Source: UBA2365 sp964594045 (lineage in GTDB: Bacteria > Bacteroidota > Bacteroidia > Chitinophagales > Saprospiraceae). Taken from it: a stretch of DNA of 64,000 nt. Where the stretch lies: the NCBI GenBank assembly GCA_964594045.1, contig CAZQKR010000009.1, positions 1 through 64,000 on the forward strand, written 5' to 3'. The stretch's first letter is position 1; every line of letters begins with the position of its first letter. Positions 36,037-45,425 of the stretch are shown here, piece after piece. A model generated the notes under the pieces. That model worked only from the letters and a program-made list of their open reading frames with translations. It made no database searches and was not told the origin of the DNA. A program made the translations under genes and the position numbers.

Positions 36037-37104
36037 TCAGAATCTTTTCATAAATGATTCCATATTCCAGGACAAACCTACATGTGAGCTACCACCTGAC
36101 AAATGGTACATTGAATAAGCATAATCCAGTTTGAACTTACCAAATTTGATTCCGGCACCTACACTGAAACCACCATTTCCTATATAATTGCTGACTGCCA
36201 ATTCTTTGCGGCGCAAATGATTGTAAGCGAAACGCAACTGGATATTTTCTGTTTTACCGAGCAAAAATTCACCGCTGAAGATCAGATGCCTGAAAATATT
36301 GTCGGTGATCACCGAAAACCTGCTGTCATTATCTGCCGCTCCAAAGTTGATGGTATTCTGTTCACCCGCGGGGTCGTCATAAATGAGATTCCAACGGTTC
36401 AACTGATGTCCGGTAATGGTGTATCTGAAAGGTAAGTGTTCCAGTCTTTTGGAATAACCCAACTGAATGTCAAACGGTATTGCCTCCCGCTCATTTGCAA
36501 AAGTACTGAGCTGAGCCCCGATGTTTTTAAATACCAGGCCGAATGAAGACATTTTTTCAGGATTATTATATAAAACGCCAAGATCCAATCCCATACCAAA
36601 AGATTGATAACTTTCAAATCTGGACTGTATCATTTTCATATTCAGCCCGAGACGTATACGCTCATTGATATTTCTGGACAAACCCAGGTTAACGGCTGTT
36701 TCATGTGCAGAGAATGTCCCTTCCCTGTTGCCCAGAAAATCAGATGCGACAAATTCACCATAACGGATATAATGTATTCCTGCATGCATCATCAACGAGT
36801 GAAAAGGAAGCTTATTCGCATAGGCAAATGCGCCATGCTGTATACCTGAAAAATAAAACCGGTGATTGATACTGAGTTGCTGATGCATCAGCGGGTTAAG
36901 TACAGCAGGGTTGGCTCCTGCCAGATTCACATCCTGGTCTGAAACAGAGATGAGCTTTTCACCCAAAGCAGAAACCCTGGATGAAACAGGCAACTGCAGA
37001 AATTCATATACGGATCTTCCTCCTGTCTGTGAATGGACACCCTGGGACCAGAGTGCAAGAAAAAACAGGAAAAACAAAATTTTATTCGGATTGGGGAATA
37101 CCAT
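36037..37104 (-). CDS. porQ: Type IX secretion system protein PorQ
   Basis: 355 residues. Outer-membrane beta-barrel of the PorV/PorQ type that takes part in attachment and release of T9SS cargo at the cell surface. Signal peptide after MVFPNPNKILFFLFFLALWS. The family N-terminus is clear: SVYEFLQLPVSSRVSALGEK and LAGANPAVLNP. The barrel strands follow and the protein ends in a short aromatic strand (HVGLSWNMESFMKRF). The frame extends to 37200; ATG 37104 was chosen as the signal peptide start, and it overlaps the upstream gene by 23 bp. At least six T9SS cargo genes lie in the same window. Confidence 0.88.
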   Translation of the reverse strand: MVFPNPNKILFFLFFLALWSQGVHSQTGGRSVYEFLQLPVSSRVSALGEKLISVSDQDVNLAGANPAVLNPLMHQQLSINHRFYFSGIQHGAFAYANKLPFHSLMMHAGIHYIRYGEFVASDFLGNREGTFSAHETAVNLGLSRNINERIRLGLNMKMIQSRFESYQSFGMGLDLGVLYNNPEKMSSFGLVFKNIGAQLSTFANEREAIPFDIQLGYSKRLEHLPFRYTITGHQLNRWNLIYDDPAGEQNTINFGAADNDSRFSVITDNIFRHLIFSGEFLLGKTENIQLRFAYNHLRRKELAVSNYIGNGGFSVGAGIKFGKFKLDYAYSMYHLSGGSSHVGLSWNMESFMKRF

Positions 37105-37720
37105 CTTCAAATATTTTTTTTCGTTCAATATTTCCTTTCTCAGGTGTCCAAACCGTTTGACAAACACCATTTTCGCAGAACAATTTTCTGACAAGTTCAC
37201 CCTTCATATTATATTCTTTGAGGGTGTCCTGTTCAAAATCTCCTCCTTTATAAAACCCTTCATATGCGATTTTCCCGTTTTCAAAATACTCCCTGAAGGG
37301 GCCGTTTTCCAGATTTCCACTGAATTGGACCACAGCCTTGAGTTGTCCGTCGGGAAAATACTGCATCACTTCACCTTCAATGCTGTTATTGACAAATTTC
37401 TGGGACTTTTTAACCTGTCCGTTCGCGTAATAAGTAAAGTACGGCCCGTTCAAAATTCCTTTTTCATAGGTTTCCAGAATATCAAGCTCACCTTTACCTG
37501 TCCATATCTTTCTCACTCCATGCATTTGTCCGTCCAGATAAAAACAACTGTCGATGACAATATCATCCGGATTGGTCTTGAGGTAAATTCCCTGCCTGAC
37601 ATTTTCCTTATCCAGATAGAAAACTTCCCTGTAACCATTTTCATCGACAATCTCAGTCTTTTTGTGTCCATTGCATGCAAAAAAGACCGTTGTAAGAAAC
37701 AGCAGAATTATTAATTTCAT
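37082..37720 (-). CDS. MORN-repeat lipoprotein
   Basis: 212 residues. Lipoprotein signal (MKLIILLFLTTVFFAC, lipobox FFAC). The mature part is built of about six MORN-like repeats (GPYFTYYANGQVKKSQKF, GEVMQYFPDGQLKAVVQF, GPFREYFENGKIAYEGFY) as in YwqK-type proteins. Such repeats often mediate lipid or protein contacts; the exact role is unknown. It overlaps porQ by 23 bp and is transcribed just ahead of it, so a role at the outer membrane near the T9SS is possible. ATG 37720 was chosen because it begins the signal peptide. Confidence 0.8.
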   Translation of the reverse strand: MKLIILLFLTTVFFACNGHKKTEIVDENGYREVFYLDKENVRQGIYLKTNPDDIVIDSCFYLDGQMHGVRKIWTGKGELDILETYEKGILNGPYFTYYANGQVKKSQKFVNNSIEGEVMQYFPDGQLKAVVQFSGNLENGPFREYFENGKIAYEGFYKGGDFEQDTLKEYNMKGELVRKLFCENGVCQTVWTPEKGNIERKKIFEDGIPQSE

Positions 37721-38001
37721 TGATCTTTCATTTTCTGTTGCAGTTATCTTAATTCCATCCATCAGAAGAGCGCATTATAAAAAAGTCAAAGCACCCGACT
37801 CCGGTCGCCAAAACACGTATAATTTTCAAGAATTATCCAGGAATTCCGGCAACACTGAAAATGTTTGATTTATCACCTGAACACACACAAAGATGGATTC
37901 ATTCTGAATTCACATCAGTTCCTGATGAAAAGATTTGTATCATTATGCATATCAAACGGTAATAACTAAAAAATATTTTTGCATTCCTGTTTGCTTTAAA
38001 C
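37721..38001. other. Intergenic region without a gene
   Basis: About 280 bp between the MORN lipoprotein start and the ppiD terminator. I see no coding frame and no consensus promoter for the minus-strand lipoprotein gene; TATTTTTG near 37974 points to the plus strand, where nothing follows but the terminator hairpin. Confidence 0.5.
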
Positions 38002-38029
38002 ACAAAAAGCCGGCAAGCCGGCTTTTTGT
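38002..38029 (-). terminator. Bidirectional-type terminator downstream of ppiD
   Basis: Perfect 13-bp inverted repeat ACAAAAAGCCGGC and GCCGGCTTTTTGT separated by AA. The stem core is GCCGGC with A5 on one side and T5 on the other, so it can terminate from both strands; here it closes ppiD, whose stop codon is 35 bp away. Confidence 0.88.
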
Positions 38030-38063
38030 CAGATTCTTTATTTCCCCGGAAGGAATGTATGTT

Positions 38064-40178
38064 TTAATAATACTTATATCTGTTATCTCTGATCTTTGCC
38101 TTGTTTCTCAATGATTCCATAAACCGGAAACCAGCTTCACCTTTCACTTGTGAATTATTCATCATTTTCATTTGATCAAGGTCTTCCCTGGGTTTGTCTG
38201 CCCTATTCACCAGCAAAGGTTTTACGACGAAAACTCCAGAATTTCCAATCACAGGTTTGGAAGTTTTATTGAGTTCACCATTAAATGCAACATGCAGCAC
38301 TTTAGGCTCATTGCCGATATTCTGCATGAAGCGGCTGCTGAAAGTAGCATTCATACTGGTATCCACAGTGACATCATATAATCCTGCAATTGCTTCGAGA
38401 TCTTTTCCCTTGATGGCTGCAGCAATCTTTTTTCCTTTGAGCTCGTTTTTGATCACCACTTCGAGTGTTTTCTTTGCATCCTCAACCGTTTTCTGACCTT
38501 TAGGGAAGATCTTATCAAGACCAACCAATACATAATGGCTGTTGAAGTACCTTTCAGCGTTTTCATAGATATAAACAACATCTGAAATATCTCCTTTATC
38601 CACACCGGGTGCATAAGCCCAGCGAATGATATCTCTTGAGGTTTGTGCAGAACCAAAATTCATGAACAAATAATCACTTTCTTTCATAGGATTGGCTTCT
38701 TTTAATTCCAAACCAAGTTTTTTGGCATTTGCTTCAAGATCTTTAAGATCGCTGGATGCGATGAGCAATTCCGAAACTACATTGTAAATGGAATCCTGCG
38801 TTTCCTGTGAAGGTATGAGCGGCACGCTCACATAAGCCATTTTATATTTGGGGTTATTGTCAACGAATTTCCGGTCCATCACCTGGATGAGGTGAACGCC
38901 AAACTGTGAGTTCACAACATGGTATTTTGTCCCGCGGTCCCCATGAAAACAAGCATCATTGAACGGACCAACCATGGTTCCCTGGGCAAAATAACCCAGA
39001 TCTCCACCTTTTGCTGATGATCCGGTATCTTCAGAAAACCTGGCTGCCAGATCAGCAAAATCACCATCGGTTTCCAGCACTTGCTTTATACTGTCAATTT
39101 TATTCTGCGCAGTGTTGAACGATGAAGGATTCTGAGCGTTTGCACCAATCAATATATGGCGGGCCTTAACGCTATCCGGAACTGCTTTTTTATCGATCAG
39201 TTTACCAATTGTGTATTTGTCCACATCAAAATATGGTCCATATATTTCACCTTCGAACATCTGGCCGACTTTATCCTTGATCTCTCCTGCAATATCTTCA
39301 GACTTGTAATAGATCATGGAGTAGTTACCTGAATTGTTGAGCACAAAAAGTGAATCATTGGCAGCAGTCTGAAAATCAGCATACAACTTCTGAATGTCTT
39401 CCTTTGCCTTGGCTGAATCCGCAGAAGTTGGCAACACTTCAAACTCAAGATATTTCATCAACCTGGTTTCTTCAGGATTGATGTACTTTTTCTTGTACTT
39501 ATCCAGAAATGCCTTTACATCTTCATCTTTCAATTTGATATCTTTGTCATCAATCTTCTCAAAAGGTACCTTAACATAAAGAAATTCAGCAGTTGAAGCA
39601 GCCTCTTTGGACAATTCTTCTGCCATCCATCTGGGTGTATAAACTGCTTTTACGAACAAGTTAAGCAATTTAGCCTGTTGCTTTTCCTTGATGATCTCTT
39701 TTTCCTGGATTGCCCAATACTCTTTTACACGGTCTTCCATGGTATTGTTGTCGATCTGATTCCTGAAAAAATCGAGGCGCTCCCTGTCCAGCATACCACT
39801 CGCATTCTTGAATCTGTTCTGAATGATCGGACTGGGGTTCTCACCAAACTGGAGTTCGATCAACTCTTCCGTACTCACACCTATTCCAAGCAGCTCCGCT
39901 TCTGACTCAACTAAAGCTTTATCCTTGTAATACTCCCACAAATAAGCTCTCTGAGCATACGGATCAGGATCGGGTGCACCGGCATACAATACCTGTTCAG
40001 CCTGCTGAAACTCTTTATAATCTATCTTCTTTCCATTGACCTTGGCCAGTTCAAAATCAGCTGCTGACCTCATGCCCTGATTGGATATGATATCCTGAAG
40101 AATAAATCCACCCATACCCAGGGCGATCAACACGATCAAAATCCAGCTGTTGTCTCTAATCTTTCCAATTAATGCCAT
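38064..40178 (-). CDS. ppiD: Periplasmic peptidyl-prolyl isomerase (PpiD/SurA-like)
   Basis: 704 residues. Inner-membrane-anchored periplasmic folding factor for outer-membrane and secreted proteins. One transmembrane segment near the N-terminus (DNSWILIVLIALGMGGFIL). A SurA-N-like helical chaperone domain follows (AKVNGKKIDYKEFQQAEQ). A parvulin domain lies about residues 335-440: VKARHILIG, DFADLAARFSED, SSAKGGDLGYFAQG, MVGPFNDACF, and FGVHLIQVMDRK. A second, degenerate parvulin-like region may follow. Length and order match Bacteroidota PpiD. It has a near-perfect promoter and terminator, so it is a single-gene unit. Confidence 0.92.
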   Translation of the reverse strand: MALIGKIRDNSWILIVLIALGMGGFILQDIISNQGMRSAADFELAKVNGKKIDYKEFQQAEQVLYAGAPDPDPYAQRAYLWEYYKDKALVESEAELLGIGVSTEELIELQFGENPSPIIQNRFKNASGMLDRERLDFFRNQIDNNTMEDRVKEYWAIQEKEIIKEKQQAKLLNLFVKAVYTPRWMAEELSKEAASTAEFLYVKVPFEKIDDKDIKLKDEDVKAFLDKYKKKYINPEETRLMKYLEFEVLPTSADSAKAKEDIQKLYADFQTAANDSLFVLNNSGNYSMIYYKSEDIAGEIKDKVGQMFEGEIYGPYFDVDKYTIGKLIDKKAVPDSVKARHILIGANAQNPSSFNTAQNKIDSIKQVLETDGDFADLAARFSEDTGSSAKGGDLGYFAQGTMVGPFNDACFHGDRGTKYHVVNSQFGVHLIQVMDRKFVDNNPKYKMAYVSVPLIPSQETQDSIYNVVSELLIASSDLKDLEANAKKLGLELKEANPMKESDYLFMNFGSAQTSRDIIRWAYAPGVDKGDISDVVYIYENAERYFNSHYVLVGLDKIFPKGQKTVEDAKKTLEVVIKNELKGKKIAAAIKGKDLEAIAGLYDVTVDTSMNATFSSRFMQNIGNEPKVLHVAFNGELNKTSKPVIGNSGVFVVKPLLVNRADKPREDLDQMKMMNNSQVKGEAGFRFMESLRNKAKIRDNRYKYY

Positions 40179-40239
40179 AATTTTTGAATTATTTACTTTT
40201 TTATACAGTAAGCTAATTTTTCTTTTTTGAAAAACTTTG

Positions 40240-40270
40240 CAAAGGTACTTTGTTTATCTTGATTTACAAA
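40240..40270 (-). promoter_or_regulatory. Promoter of ppiD
   Basis: On the minus strand TTTG (40267-40270), 19 nt, TACCTTTG (40240-40247) is a full Bacteroidota consensus, 61 bp ahead of the ppiD start. Confidence 0.7.
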
Positions 40271-40415
40271 AATTTAAGAAAAGAGAAATCAACAAATCGT
40301 TTACTACGATCAAGTCAGGCTGTTCAGGTACAGAAATTCATACCAAAAAGGAATATTTGTCAAATTACTACCCTTGCATTAATCAATACTTTATAATTTC
40401 GGTTGACCTGATTTT

Positions 40416-40449
40416 TTTGATACCAACTTCAGTGGAAAATGTATTTTTG
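40416..40449 (+). promoter_or_regulatory. Promoter of ydbS-ydbT
   Basis: TTTG (40416-40419), 22 nt, TATTTTTG (40442-40449), 38 bp ahead of the ATG at 40488. Confidence 0.65.
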
Positions 40450-40487
40450 CAAACATTATATTTTGCATCACACGTTACTTTTTGAAT

Positions 40488-41009
40488 ATGGAATTTATCA
40501 ATGAACAGATCAATACAAGCGGTTTACCAAGGCTTGAAACGGTAAACATCGAAAAACTGTCCCCTGATTACCTTTGGGTACTATACATCACCCGTGGAAT
40601 TTTCAGCCTTATACTTATCGCAGCCGCAGTTGTTGCCTTCATCATGCTCAGGGAAATTCCGCTGTGGATCAGATTATCAGCAGCCGGAATCCTGATCCTG
40701 ATGGCCTTGTGTTACCTTTTGGTGAGTAAAAAAGTATTCAACGCCAGATCATACGCGCTCAGGCAGCATGACATCCTGTATTCACGCGGTTTAATTTTCA
40801 GGAGTACAACAGTGGTGCCATTCAACAGAATTCAGCATGTCGAAATCGTTTCAGGGCCGATTGACAGGCTCTTCCGGCTATCAACCCTTAAAATATTTAC
40901 AGCCGGAGGAAGCCAGAGCGACATCACCATCCCGGGTTTATTGTCCGGTGATGCTCTGAACATCAAATCATTCATCATTTCCAAAACTTCACAGGATGAA
41001 GAGGAATGA
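40488..41009 (+). CDS. ydbS: PH-domain membrane protein, YdbS-like
   Basis: 173 residues. Two transmembrane segments (LYITRGIFSLILIAAAVVAF and IRLSAAGILILMALCYLLV) followed by a bacterial PH domain (bPH2) with YALRQHDILYSRGLIFR and TTVVPFNRIQHVEI. The upstream TTG in frame is ignored in favour of ATG 40488. It overlaps the start of the next gene by 14 bp; ydbS and ydbT pairs are known to act together in the membrane, though their function is poorly defined. Confidence 0.85.
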   Translation: MEFINEQINTSGLPRLETVNIEKLSPDYLWVLYITRGIFSLILIAAAVVAFIMLREIPLWIRLSAAGILILMALCYLLVSKKVFNARSYALRQHDILYSRGLIFRSTTVVPFNRIQHVEIVSGPIDRLFRLSTLKIFTAGGSQSDITIPGLLSGDALNIKSFIISKTSQDEEE

Positions 41010-42495
41010 TTTTGACTTCACCAAACCCAACAGGCAGTCCTATGCTGCTATCGTATTTCTGGCTTATAATTTTTTCAAGGTGCTCATCAGGCAACTTTGG
41101 CCGGTCCTGATCGCCATTCTGGTCGGCAGGGAAAACATCAAAAACATCCTGATATGGTCAATAGCTGTCATCAGCATTCTGGTTTTTGTTTTCGCGGTGA
41201 TCTCATTTTTCAGGTATTACTTCTATATAGATCAGGATGAATTAATTGTAGTTAAAGGAGTGTTCAAAAGGTCACGGACCAACATTCCTTTTCAGCGCAT
41301 TCAGACCATCAACATCGAACAAAGCATTCTCCATCAGATCCTTCAGGTAGCCAAACTCGAAGTGGATACCGCCGGATCAAAGGGAACAGAATTTTCCTTC
41401 TCCGCTTTGGAAATGGCTAAGGCAGAGGCACTTAGGAATATTGTCCTGGATCGCAAAGCGATGACCAGGGCTGTGCTTCCATCACAGACCATTGAAAAGG
41501 AACCACTTATCCGGCAAACCCGCGAACGTATACTGCACCTCTCTTTCAGTGAACTGATCAGGATAGGGACCACACAAAATCATCTCAGATCCCTGCTGAT
41601 CATTCTGGCATTTTTTTTAACCCTTTACAACCAGGTGGAAGATTTCGGTGTTGAAACCGGCGAAGTCGTCGATCAGATCAACCAGGAAATGATATATTTT
41701 GGTAAAATTGCGATCATTGTAATGTCTGTAATGTCCATCATCGTATCGTTTTTGTTCTCCATCATCAGAACGATCATCAGGTATTACGATTTTACCCTAT
41801 CCAGGACGGCTGACGGTTTCAATATCGTGTCCGGCTTGTTCACAAAAAAACAGATTTCAGCCAAAGATCATAAGATCCAGTATATTTCATGGTCTGACAA
41901 CCCACTCAAAAGAATTTTGGGCATCTATGATGTTCACCTGAAACAGGCTTCCAGTTCTGAGGTCAGAGATACCAGATCCATCAGTATTCCGGGTTGTAAT
42001 ATCGAAAATATCAACAGGATAAAATCTTATTACATCAGTTCGGATCATTGGATCAAACTGAAGAATTTTAAAATATCCGGAAAGATCATTTTGTTCAGGT
42101 GGCTGTACTTCGGATTGTTACCGGCATTGCTTTTAATGGCTGTTTTATTGCTGACCAACCAATTATCCTATGTTTTTATTCCAACCATCTGGCCTTTTGT
42201 CACATATTTAGCTTACAGGGTGAATCATAAAAAATGGAATTTTGCCTTAAATGATGAGATGATATTCATTCAGCATGGGATTTTTGGAAATTACTTCAAA
42301 GCTTTGCGCCTTTACAAGATACAAAGCATCGCACTCAGACAGAGCATTTACCAGAGAAAACACAGACTGGCCAATGTTGTGATCTACACCGCTTCAGGTC
42401 AAATTTCCATCCCGTTCGTTGACCTGGAACTGGCCATGGATCTGTGTGATTTTGTTCTGTACAAAATTCAAACCGACAGGAGAAAATGGATGTAA
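40996..42495 (+). CDS. ydbT: PH-domain membrane protein, YdbT-like
   Basis: 499 residues. Several transmembrane segments and three bPH2 modules, each with the signature G-x-F-x-[KR]-x(4-8)-P-F-x-R-I-Q-x-I: LIVVKGVFKRSRTNIPFQRI, NIVSGLFTKKQISAKDHKIQ, and IFIQHGIFGNYFKALRLYKI. Partner of the YdbS-like protein encoded just upstream with a 14-bp overlap. Proteins of this pair have been linked to resistance to some membrane-active compounds in Bacillus; that is family knowledge and not shown here. Confidence 0.85.
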   Translation: MKRNDFDFTKPNRQSYAAIVFLAYNFFKVLIRQLWPVLIAILVGRENIKNILIWSIAVISILVFVFAVISFFRYYFYIDQDELIVVKGVFKRSRTNIPFQRIQTINIEQSILHQILQVAKLEVDTAGSKGTEFSFSALEMAKAEALRNIVLDRKAMTRAVLPSQTIEKEPLIRQTRERILHLSFSELIRIGTTQNHLRSLLIILAFFLTLYNQVEDFGVETGEVVDQINQEMIYFGKIAIIVMSVMSIIVSFLFSIIRTIIRYYDFTLSRTADGFNIVSGLFTKKQISAKDHKIQYISWSDNPLKRILGIYDVHLKQASSSEVRDTRSISIPGCNIENINRIKSYYISSDHWIKLKNFKISGKIILFRWLYFGLLPALLLMAVLLLTNQLSYVFIPTIWPFVTYLAYRVNHKKWNFALNDEMIFIQHGIFGNYFKALRLYKIQSIALRQSIYQRKHRLANVVIYTASGQISIPFVDLELAMDLCDFVLYKIQTDRRKWM

Positions 42496-42564
42496 CCGGA
42501 CAAGGCCTGAATACCTTTTTAGACTTAAAAATGCAATGATGCACTATTTTCACAATGGTAATTA

Positions 42565-42594
42565 TTGACTATGAAGTATATAAGTATAATTTTG
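42565..42594 (+). promoter_or_regulatory. Promoter of the M14 carboxypeptidase gene
   Basis: TTG (42565-42567), 19 nt, TAATTTTG (42587-42594), 71 bp before the start codon. Confidence 0.55.
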
Positions 42595-42665
42595 TTAAAA
42601 TCATTTAAAATGTCAAAATCAGGCCGGTAACCTGATACTGTCAGATAAGATTAAAAACTCTGCAC

Positions 42666-43910
42666 ATGAAAAACCTTTGCTTTTTAAAATTTATACCGGT
42701 GATCCTCATCGGCTTTATACTGATCAATTCCTGCTGTACCTATAAGGCAAAACCTTTTAATTATCCTCAGCCGGAAGATACATCAAATAAAAAAATCGAG
42801 TTGCAGGAGAAAAAAATCTACCGCTTCGGTCAGATTTCAGCGGACAACCTGTTTGATGGAGCAAGATTGAACAATATGATACAGGTAGATGACAATACGT
42901 TCAAAGCTGTGATCTCACCGGAAAACACACCGGTCAACAATAGTGCCTGGTTTGCTTTTCGGATGAGTTCAGATCAACCTGTAAACATTAACCTTGTACT
43001 GGAATACATCAATGGTTCACACCGATATATTCCAAAATATAGCTATGATAAAGTCAATTGGACCATGGTCGATACCCTGTCTATAAAATACGTATCGGGA
43101 ACATCGGTTACCTTTCCTTTCCAACTGGATTCCAGGCCGGTATATATTACAGGGCAGGAACTGGTCACTTCATCGGATATATACGATTATTGCGGGAAAA
43201 TGGCTCAAAAGCCTGATATAAGGATGGGCTCATACGGCACCAGTTCCGGAGGAAGGAACCTGATATATCTGGATATTTTCCATGGTAAACCCGACAGGAA
43301 ACCGCTGCTTATCATCATGGGCCGCGCCCATCCGCCTGAGTTGAGCGGTCACTTTGCCATGATCACATACCTGGAGACTATATTGGAAAATAATGTTCTG
43401 GCTAATGCTTTCAGGAAAAAATTCAGGATCCTGTTTTTCCCCATGATCAATCCGGACGGGGTGGATATGGGTCACTGGAGACACAACCTGCACGGTGTAG
43501 ACCTGAACAGGGATTGGGCCGAATACCGCCAGAAGGAGGTTGAACAACTGGCTAATTTCATGGTCCGCGAACAGAAAACCAAAAAAAACAAAATGGTGCT
43601 TTGCATGGATTTCCACTCGACACAAAAAGATGTCATGTACACACATGTGGACTCCATCGTATCTGTTGTGCCGGGCTTCAAGGATTACTGGCTCTTCGGG
43701 CTCGATGAAGCTATGCCCGACCATAAACCGCATGAAGAAGCTTACGGATTTTCACAGCCTTATGCAAAAGGATGGTTTCATAAACAGTTCCAGGCTGAAA
43801 GCATCATCTACGAAGTGGGTGACGAAACACCCAGACCTTTTATCCGTGAAAAAGCAGCACTTTCTGCAAGGGAAATGATGAAACTACTCGTATTTTACAG
43901 CGATTACTGA
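42666..43910 (+). CDS. M14-family zinc carboxypeptidase lipoprotein
   Basis: 414 residues. Lipoprotein signal, lipobox INSC with C23 (a second cysteine follows). An N-terminal beta-sandwich (about 30-180) precedes the carboxypeptidase domain. Zinc and catalytic residues: H222 and E225 in GRAHPPELSG, H317 in MDFHST, and the general base E383 in IYEVGDE; NPDGVDMGHWRHNLHGVDLNRDW is the substrate-binding arginine/asparagine region. Likely a surface or periplasmic peptidase that trims peptides or peptidoglycan stems. The integrated element begins 185 bp after its stop codon. Confidence 0.92.
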   Translation: MKNLCFLKFIPVILIGFILINSCCTYKAKPFNYPQPEDTSNKKIELQEKKIYRFGQISADNLFDGARLNNMIQVDDNTFKAVISPENTPVNNSAWFAFRMSSDQPVNINLVLEYINGSHRYIPKYSYDKVNWTMVDTLSIKYVSGTSVTFPFQLDSRPVYITGQELVTSSDIYDYCGKMAQKPDIRMGSYGTSSGGRNLIYLDIFHGKPDRKPLLIIMGRAHPPELSGHFAMITYLETILENNVLANAFRKKFRILFFPMINPDGVDMGHWRHNLHGVDLNRDWAEYRQKEVEQLANFMVREQKTKKNKMVLCMDFHSTQKDVMYTHVDSIVSVVPGFKDYWLFGLDEAMPDHKPHEEAYGFSQPYAKGWFHKQFQAESIIYEVGDETPRPFIREKAALSAREMMKLLVFYSDY

Positions 43911-44095
43911 AATCATGATCACGGGGAAAAAAGCGATCGAGACCTGATGGTTTTTGACCAGGAATACAGGATTTCTCCGGCCTGTAATTGTAATTTTCCG
44001 GTCTTGTGAACCAGTTTTTCGGACTTGAATCTTTTTTAATATCGCAGATTGATCTCTTTTCTGATGAATTGGGTCATAAATGTGGAATAGCTTTT
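43911..44095. other. Flank between the peptidase gene and the integrated element
   Basis: No gene seen. Before integration this stretch would have been the upstream region of the PBP1A gene. TTG at 44069-44071 lies 24 nt before the TACTTTTG of attL, slightly beyond the usual promoter spacing. Confidence 0.5.
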
Positions 44096-44113
44096 TACTT
44101 TTGCAGGGTAAAA
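44096..44113. other. attL, left attachment site of the integrated element
   Basis: TACTTTTGCAGGGTAAAA, identical in sequence and orientation to 50754-50771. Its first eight bases are a consensus Bacteroidota -7 box. Confidence 0.85.
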
Positions 44114-44226
44114 GTAAACAGACAAAACATTGCCTTATTAACACTAATTAAAATGATTTATAAATATTGATAATCAGCGTTTAATGAAATTCATTAATTA
44201 AATGCTTTGTAATTTTATTGATTTAT

Positions 44227-44260
44227 TTTGTACCTTATTTGTATCTTATTTGTACCTTTG
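44227..44260 (+). promoter_or_regulatory. Integrase promoter within three 11-bp direct repeats
   Basis: Three tandem copies of TTTGTA(C/T)CTT(A/T) at 44227-44237, 44238-44248 and 44249-44259. They form a perfect promoter, TTTG (44227-44230), 22 nt, TACCTTTG (44253-44260), 24 bp before the int start. Two more copies lie inside the right end of the element (50678-50699), so they may also be recombinase arm sites. Confidence 0.65.
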
Positions 44261-44283
44261 TATTTCAAGAATTATAAAGGATC

Positions 44284-45405
44284 ATGTCAACAAAGGTAAA
44301 ATTGTACAAAAAATTGATTTCAGGGAACCGGTTTAGCTTATTCCTGGATTTTTACCCACCCATATTTCACCCGGAAACAGGGGAACCAAAGCGAAGGGAA
44401 TTTTTAGGTATGTATTTGATCAAAAACCCAAAGCAAACAATTGACAAACAATTGAACAAAGAAGTCCTGGACATTGCAGAAAATATAAAAGCACGAAGGC
44501 AAATTGATATTCTGAAAGGTAATTTTGATTTTTTAACCGGAAAGAAAAAAAACAAGACTGACTTTCTGCAATTTTTCAATGATCATATTGAAACTAAAAC
44601 AGGTAGCACTAAAAAAGGATATCAAACCACCTACCTATATTTTGAGCAATTCACAAACGGCAAATGCCCGGTTGTTAACCTCAATGAAAATTTTTGTACT
44701 GATTTTGGAAATTATTTATTATCAGCAAAGCAATTTAGAAATAGTCAGATAATTACCCAAAATTCTGCAAAAATCTATTTCAGTCATTTTAAATCAGTAT
44801 TGAAACAAGCATTTAAAAAGGGTTTAATTGAAAAGGACATTAGCACCCAAATAGGGACCATTAGAAAGAATGATGTTCAAAGAAATTATTTGAGTTTTGA
44901 AGAATTACAGACATTGATTAAAACACCTTGTGTAAATCAAAATTTAAAGAATGCTTCATTGTTTTCAGCATTGACAGGATTACGAATTTCAGATATCATT
45001 AAACTTGTTTGGAGTGAAGTACAATACAATGAACAGCAAGGATATTATTTGCAATTCAAACAAAAGAAAACCAAAAGCAATGAAATACTTCCAATTTCGG
45101 AACAGGCCTTTTCACTTTTAGGCAGTCCAAAGGATCCGAATGTTCAGGTATTTGAAGGGTTAAAATATTCGGTACAATTGAATAAAATATTAAAAGAATG
45201 GATCGGTACGGCCGGGATTGCAAAAGAAATTACATTTCACTGTTTCAGGCATACATTTGCTACATTGCAGCTTTTAAACGGTACGGACATTTATACAGTT
45301 TCAAAGATGTTAGGCCACCGGGATTTAAAAACAACACAGATTTACGCTAAGATAATTGACCAAACAAAACGAGTAGCAGCCGACAAAATTAAACTGGATA
45401 TGTAA
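44284..45405 (+). CDS. int: Tyrosine recombinase / integrase
   Basis: 373 residues. An N-terminal SAM-like core-binding domain (about 95-195) precedes the catalytic domain (about 205-370). Catalytic residues are all present: R234 in TGLRISD, H319 and R322 in HCFRHTF, H345 in LGHRD, and the nucleophile Y354 in TQIYAKI. It should excise and integrate the 6.66-kb element at the 18-bp core TACTTTTGCAGGGTAAAA. Start ATG follows ATTATAAAGGATC. Family: Bacteroidota phage integrase SAM-like type. Confidence 0.95.
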   Translation: MSTKVKLYKKLISGNRFSLFLDFYPPIFHPETGEPKRREFLGMYLIKNPKQTIDKQLNKEVLDIAENIKARRQIDILKGNFDFLTGKKKNKTDFLQFFNDHIETKTGSTKKGYQTTYLYFEQFTNGKCPVVNLNENFCTDFGNYLLSAKQFRNSQIITQNSAKIYFSHFKSVLKQAFKKGLIEKDISTQIGTIRKNDVQRNYLSFEELQTLIKTPCVNQNLKNASLFSALTGLRISDIIKLVWSEVQYNEQQGYYLQFKQKKTKSNEILPISEQAFSLLGSPKDPNVQVFEGLKYSVQLNKILKEWIGTAGIAKEITFHCFRHTFATLQLLNGTDIYTVSKMLGHRDLKTTQIYAKIIDQTKRVAADKIKLDM

Positions 45406-45425
45406 ACCCAAAATTATAAAGGACC

